A stretch of DNA of 64,000 nt from assembly GCF_007859765.1 (NCBI RefSeq), contig NZ_SIHJ01000001.1, positions 3,265,156-3,329,155 on the forward strand, read 5' to 3'. Below are positions 60,177 to 64,000 of the stretch, one piece after another (within the stretch, counting starts at the first letter, position 1; each line of letters starts with the position of its first letter). Below the pieces are notes generated by a model, which saw only the letters and a list, made by a program, of their open reading frames with translations, did no database searches and was not told where the DNA came from. Source of the DNA: Posidoniimonas corsicana (GTDB taxonomy: Bacteria; Planctomycetota; Planctomycetia; Pirellulales; Lacipirellulaceae). Made by a program: the position numbers and the translations under genes.

Positions 60177-62768
60177 ATGGTTCGACCGACTCCCCTCCTC
60201 GCAACAGCGTTTGCCGGCGCCAGCCTTATCGCGGCGGCTGGCGCCTCGGATCGCGGGCAGGAACTCTTTGAGCTGAAGGTCCGCCCGACGCTCGCTGACT
60301 CGTGCTACTCCTGCCACTCTCAGGAAGCCGGATCCATCGAGGGAGAGCTGACTCTCGACAACCGCGCGGCGGTCCAGCGCGGCGGTCGACGTGGAGCGGT
60401 GGTCGTCCCCGGCGACCCAGACGCCAGCCTGTTGATTCAGGCCATCGAGCACCGCCACGGCGAAGTGCAAATGCCCCCGGGCGAGAGGCTGCCGCTGGAG
60501 ACCATCGACGCCTTCCGCGAGTGGGTTGCACTGGGCGCCCCCGACCCGCGGGGCGGCGCCGCGCCGCAGATCGACACCATCGCGACGCGTTCGGCCGACC
60601 ACTGGGCGTTTCAGCCGCCGCGGCTGGCGGAGCCCCCGCAAACCGCCGACGACTGGCCGCGGACCGAGTTCGACGCGCTCATCGCAGCGAAACTGCACAA
60701 TGCCGGACACGCCCCCACGGACGAGGCGAGCCGTGAAGCACTAATCAGGCGCCTCTACTTCGACCTGAGCGGTTTGGCGCCGACCGCCGAGCAGGTTCGC
60801 GACTTTGTCGAATCGCCCGACGCGGACGCTTACGAGCGGCTCGTGGACCGACTGCTCGACTCCCCAAGGTTCGGAGAACGCTGGGCCCGTCACTGGCTCG
60901 ATGTTGCACGGTTCGCCGACACCAAGGGCTACGTGTTCACCGAAGACCGGACCTTCCCCAACGCGTACAAATACCGCGACTGGGTCATCGCGGCGTTCAA
61001 CGACGACATGCCGGTCGACCGCTTCCTTCAGTTGCAGCTGGCGGCCGACCTGCTAACCACCGAGGGTGACGAGCGGCACCTGGCGGCGCAAGGGTTTGTC
61101 ACACTAGGCCGGAGGTTCATCAACAACCAGCACGACATCATCGCAGACCGCATTGACGTCGTGTTCCGCGGGATGATGGGCCTGACGGTCGCCTGCGCCC
61201 GCTGCCACGACCACAAGTACGACCCGATCAGCGATGAGGACTACTACGCGCTGTACGGCGTATTTACCAGTTCCGTCGAACAGCAGGACGAGCAGTTCCC
61301 GCTCCGCCTGGTCGACAAGGAGCAGCCAGAGAACGTGGGCGTCTTTATCCGGGGATCTGAGCACAACCGCGGCGCCGCGGTGGAGCGGGGCTTCCCAGAA
61401 TTCTTCGGCTCGTTCGCCCCGGACGTGGACAGCGGCAGCGGGCGCCGCGAGTTGGCCGCGGCGATCACTAGCCGCGACAACCCACTAACCGCAAGGGTGT
61501 ACGTGAACCGAGTATGGGGGCACCTATTCGGCGAGCAACTGGTGCGCACCCCAAGCGACTTCGGCCTCCGCTGCGAAGCCCCGCCGCAGCAGGCGGTGCT
61601 GGACCACCTGGCAGTGCAGTTCATGGACCACGGCTGGTCGACAAAGTGGCTGGTGCGCGAGATTGTTTCCTCCAGCTCTTACAGGCAGTCGGCTCAGGCG
61701 AGCCCAGAACTGCTGGCGGCCGACGCCGAGAACGTGCTGTGGGGCAGGGCCAACCGCCGCCGTCTGGACTTCGAGTCCCTCCGCGACCGGCTGCTTGACG
61801 CTGCCGGGCTGCTCGCAGCGGAGCAGGTCGGCGGGCCGTCCGAGAATATCGCCGCGGCCGACGGCGGCGCCCGGCGGACGCTCTACGCGCACATCGACCG
61901 CCAGAACCTGCCTGGCCTGTTCCGAACCTTCGACTTCGCCAGCCCCGACGCCCACTCGCCCGAGCGGCCCCGCACGCTGGTGCCGCAGCAGGCGTTATAC
62001 CTGATGAACAACCCAATCGTTCAGCGCTCCGCCGAGGTAATCGCCGGCCGACTCACGGCTGTGAGCAACTCGGACCGCGTGCACCACCTTTACCGGCGGG
62101 TCCTAGGTCGCGATCCCCGCGAAGACGAGCTTACACTAGCCCTCGACTTTCTCGCCCGCGGAGAACCGGCGGCCCTCCCACCCGGTGACTGGACCTTCGG
62201 CTACGGCGCGGTTGCGACCACTGATAGCTCTACGACGGTAAGCTTCGCGCCGCTCGTGCACTTCAGCGAAAACCGTTGGCAGCCGGAGCCGGCGTTTCCG
62301 AACGAACAATTCGGCTACGTCTGCATCACGCCGACCGGCGGGCACCCCGGAAACTCAGCCCAGTTCTGCTCGATCCGACGCTGGACCTCGCCCGACAGCG
62401 GCGAGCTAATCGTGCGAGGCCAGCTTGAACGCCACGAGTCGCAAGGAGACGGCGTTGACGGCATGATCGTCTCGTCTAAGCGGGGGATGATCGCCAAGTG
62501 GACGGTCGTCACCGGAGCCCAACCGACGCCGGCCCGCGTCGACGCCGTTCAGCCCGGCGAGATCTTCGACTTCGTTGTCGACTGCCGTGAGACTCCGGCC
62601 TACGACAGCTTCCAGTGGAAGACGGATGTCTCGCTCGTGACCAAGACCAGCCGCCGCACCTGGCGGTCCGAAGAGGGGTTCCACGGCCCCGAAGCGCCTC
62701 CGCTCGACCGGCTGACACAGCTGGCGCAGGTGCTGCTGGTCTCCAACGAGTTCTTGTACGTCGACTAG
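60177..62768 (+). CDS. PSD1-type planctomycete cytochrome with DUF1549 and DUF1553 domains
   Basis: 863 residues from the ATG at 60177. Signal peptide to about residue 23, then a cytochrome c-like PSD1 domain with heme motif CYSCH (C43, C46, H47) and late ligand region GEVQMPPGERLP. DUF1549 (about 160-370): LRRLYFDL-type block IRRLYFDLSGLAPTAEQV, SPRFGERWARHWLDVARFAD, and ACARCHDHKYDPI, a second CxxCH. DUF1553 (about 430-860): RVYVNRVWGHLFGEQLVRTP and DFASPDAHSPERPRTLVPQQ. A 165-residue beta-rich segment (about 680-845) is inserted ahead of the last DUF1553 helices. The DUF1501 gene follows by 36 bp. Role of these paired exported proteins is unresolved; polysaccharide degradation is often proposed from gene context. 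Confidence 0.94.
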   Translation: MVRPTPLLATAFAGASLIAAAGASDRGQELFELKVRPTLADSCYSCHSQEAGSIEGELTLDNRAAVQRGGRRGAVVVPGDPDASLLIQAIEHRHGEVQMPPGERLPLETIDAFREWVALGAPDPRGGAAPQIDTIATRSADHWAFQPPRLAEPPQTADDWPRTEFDALIAAKLHNAGHAPTDEASREALIRRLYFDLSGLAPTAEQVRDFVESPDADAYERLVDRLLDSPRFGERWARHWLDVARFADTKGYVFTEDRTFPNAYKYRDWVIAAFNDDMPVDRFLQLQLAADLLTTEGDERHLAAQGFVTLGRRFINNQHDIIADRIDVVFRGMMGLTVACARCHDHKYDPISDEDYYALYGVFTSSVEQQDEQFPLRLVDKEQPENVGVFIRGSEHNRGAAVERGFPEFFGSFAPDVDSGSGRRELAAAITSRDNPLTARVYVNRVWGHLFGEQLVRTPSDFGLRCEAPPQQAVLDHLAVQFMDHGWSTKWLVREIVSSSSYRQSAQASPELLAADAENVLWGRANRRRLDFESLRDRLLDAAGLLAAEQVGGPSENIAAADGGARRTLYAHIDRQNLPGLFRTFDFASPDAHSPERPRTLVPQQALYLMNNPIVQRSAEVIAGRLTAVSNSDRVHHLYRRVLGRDPREDELTLALDFLARGEPAALPPGDWTFGYGAVATTDSSTTVSFAPLVHFSENRWQPEPAFPNEQFGYVCITPTGGHPGNSAQFCSIRRWTSPDSGELIVRGQLERHESQGDGVDGMIVSSKRGMIAKWTVVTGAQPTPARVDAVQPGEIFDFVVDCRETPAYDSFQWKTDVSLVTKTSRRTWRSEEGFHGPEAPPLDRLTQLAQVLLVSNEFLYVD

Positions 62769-62804
62769 CTGCCCCGGACAGCACACAAGCCAACAGGCCC
62801 CAGT

Positions 62805-64000
62805 ATGTCGCACCGCCCGACCGCAGAGCAGCCCGCCGTCTCGCGAAGAGACTTCTTCTCGACCTGCGGCATGGGCATGGGCGGGCTGATGATGAACGGG
62901 ATGCTCGCCGGCAACGCGGCGGCCTCCGCCGACCAGCTCGCAGCCCGCACGCCGCACTTCCCCGGCAAGGCGAAGCACGTCATCCACCTGTTCATGAACG
63001 GTGGCCCCTCGCACATCGACACCTTCGACCCGAAGCCGATTCTCGAGAAGTTCGCGGGCAAGCCTCTGCCGTTCAAGAACCTCGGGACCGAGCGGCCCAC
63101 CGGCGGCGCCCTGCCCTCGCCTTTCAAGTTCACGCGGCACGGGCAGAGCGGCATTGAGGTCAGCGAACTGTTCCCACACGTCGCCCGCAGCATCGACGAC
63201 ATCTCCGTCGTGAGGTCGATGCACGCCGACGTTCCCAACCACGAACCGTCCCTGCTGCTGATGAACTGCGGAGACGGTCGGCTCATCCGCCCCAGCGTCG
63301 GCTCGTGGGTGACCTACGGGCTGGGAAGCGACAACCAGAACCTGCCCTCATTCGTTGCGTTGTGCCCCGGGTACCCCATCCAGGAATCTCAGAACTGGCA
63401 AGCGGGGTTCCTGCCGGGCGTTTACCAAGCGACCTACGTCAACACTAAGCACACCCGTGTCGAGCGGCTGGTCGAGAACATCAAGAACAACCGGGTGGCC
63501 CGCCGCGACCAGCGGCTCCAGCTCGACCTGCTCACATCGCTGAACGAGCGCCACGCCGAGTCGCGACAGCACGACCCTCAACTCGAAGCGCAGGTCCGCT
63601 CTTTCGAGCTCGCCTACCGCATGCAGATCGAGGCCACCGACGCGTTCGATGTCGCCCGCGAGCCGCAGCACATCCTGGACATGTACGGCCCGGGCCTGCA
63701 GGCCCGGCAGATGCTGATCGCCCGCCGCCTGGTCGAACGCGGCGTCCGATTTGTGCAGGTCTGGCACGGCGACGGCCAGCCGTGGGACCACCACGACGAC
63801 ATCGCCGCTGGGCACCGCCGGCTGGCCCAGGAATCCGACCAGGCGATCGGTGCGCTGCTGGTCGACCTGAAACAGCGGGGCCTGCTCGATGAGACACTGG
63901 TCTTATGGGGCGGCGAATTTGGACGCACCCCGGTCGTGGAGCTGCCCAAGGAAGGCGCCAACCAAGGCAAGATGAACGGCCGCGACCACAACCACCATGG
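62805..64000 (+). CDS. DUF1501 protein with Tat signal (partial, C-terminus off window)
   Basis: 398 codons visible from the ATG at 62805. Twin-arginine signal AVSRRDFFSTCGMGMGGLMM, then the DUF1501 body (alkaline-phosphatase-like superfamily): KHVIHLFMNGGPSHIDTFDP, DISVVRSMHADVPNHEPS, MYGPGLQARQMLIARRLVER, FVQVWHGDGQPWDHHDDI, and LWGGEFGRTPVVELP. These metal-site motifs are complete as far as the window goes. DUF1501 genes nearly always follow a PSD1/DUF1553 gene in planctomycetes, as here. Export in folded form by Tat suggests a cofactor or metal loaded in the cytoplasm. Reaction unknown. Confidence 0.94.
   Translation, partial: MSHRPTAEQPAVSRRDFFSTCGMGMGGLMMNGMLAGNAAASADQLAARTPHFPGKAKHVIHLFMNGGPSHIDTFDPKPILEKFAGKPLPFKNLGTERPTGGALPSPFKFTRHGQSGIEVSELFPHVARSIDDISVVRSMHADVPNHEPSLLLMNCGDGRLIRPSVGSWVTYGLGSDNQNLPSFVALCPGYPIQESQNWQAGFLPGVYQATYVNTKHTRVERLVENIKNNRVARRDQRLQLDLLTSLNERHAESRQHDPQLEAQVRSFELAYRMQIEATDAFDVAREPQHILDMYGPGLQARQMLIARRLVERGVRFVQVWHGDGQPWDHHDDIAAGHRRLAQESDQAIGALLVDLKQRGLLDETLVLWGGEFGRTPVVELPKEGANQGKMNGRDHNHH

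Overview
The window reads as GC-rich chromosomal DNA of a planctomycete, most likely order Pirellulales. This is inferred from protein families concentrated in that phylum: three DUF1559 pseudopilin-like proteins, a PSD1-type cytochrome (DUF1549/DUF1553) followed by a Tat-exported DUF1501 protein, a LEPR-XLL N-terminus, many dockerin plus PEP-CTERM surface proteins, a formylglycine sulfatase, and a GspE-type ATPase with a GYF domain. No rRNA and no CRISPR array are visible.

Layout. 1-2000 (minus): a partial eutB with a Tat signal, and a predicted outer-membrane barrel protein. 2001-2774: a non-coding stretch with repeated hairpins. 2775-6195: GspE-like ATPase, a small zinc-ribbon membrane protein, a divergent SRAP (HMCES/YedK) protein and an ANTAR protein with a degenerate receiver. 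6205-11116 (minus): a complete bacteriophytochrome operon in transcription order: heme oxygenase, biliverdin photoreceptor kinase, single-domain response regulator, receiver-kinase-receiver hybrid. Then tmRNA (minus) and tRNA-Val (plus). 12019-17422: a DUF1080 protein, then on the minus strand a PEP-CTERM protein and two secreted nucleases. 17917-25959: DUF1559 protein, PhnD-like binding protein, Lhr helicase and a Nei-type glycosylase. 26012-27001: an IS5-type insertion sequence.

27273-49684 is a locus for pectin and rhamnogalacturonan breakdown: two PL11 rhamnogalacturonan lyases, a sulfatase, a double-SGNH (CE12-like) esterase, a GH2, a GH28 polygalacturonase, a GH106 alpha-L-rhamnosidase and a XylR/AraC-type regulator. 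A large beta-strand-repeat PEP-CTERM protein, a DUF1559 protein and a lipoprotein are interleaved. The expected flow is backbone cleavage by PL11/GH28, deacetylation and desulfation, then rhamnose and galactose release by GH106 and GH2; a GH3 lies further on at 57976.

50689-57776 holds surface-protein genes, including one uninterrupted frame of 1,433 codons that strings together three complete PEP-CTERM proteins, each with its own signal peptide and sorting tail; this is the oddest coding object in the window. 57976-64000 holds the GH3, the PSD1 cytochrome and the partial DUF1501 protein. All calls are from reading motifs and gene order; no database search was run.
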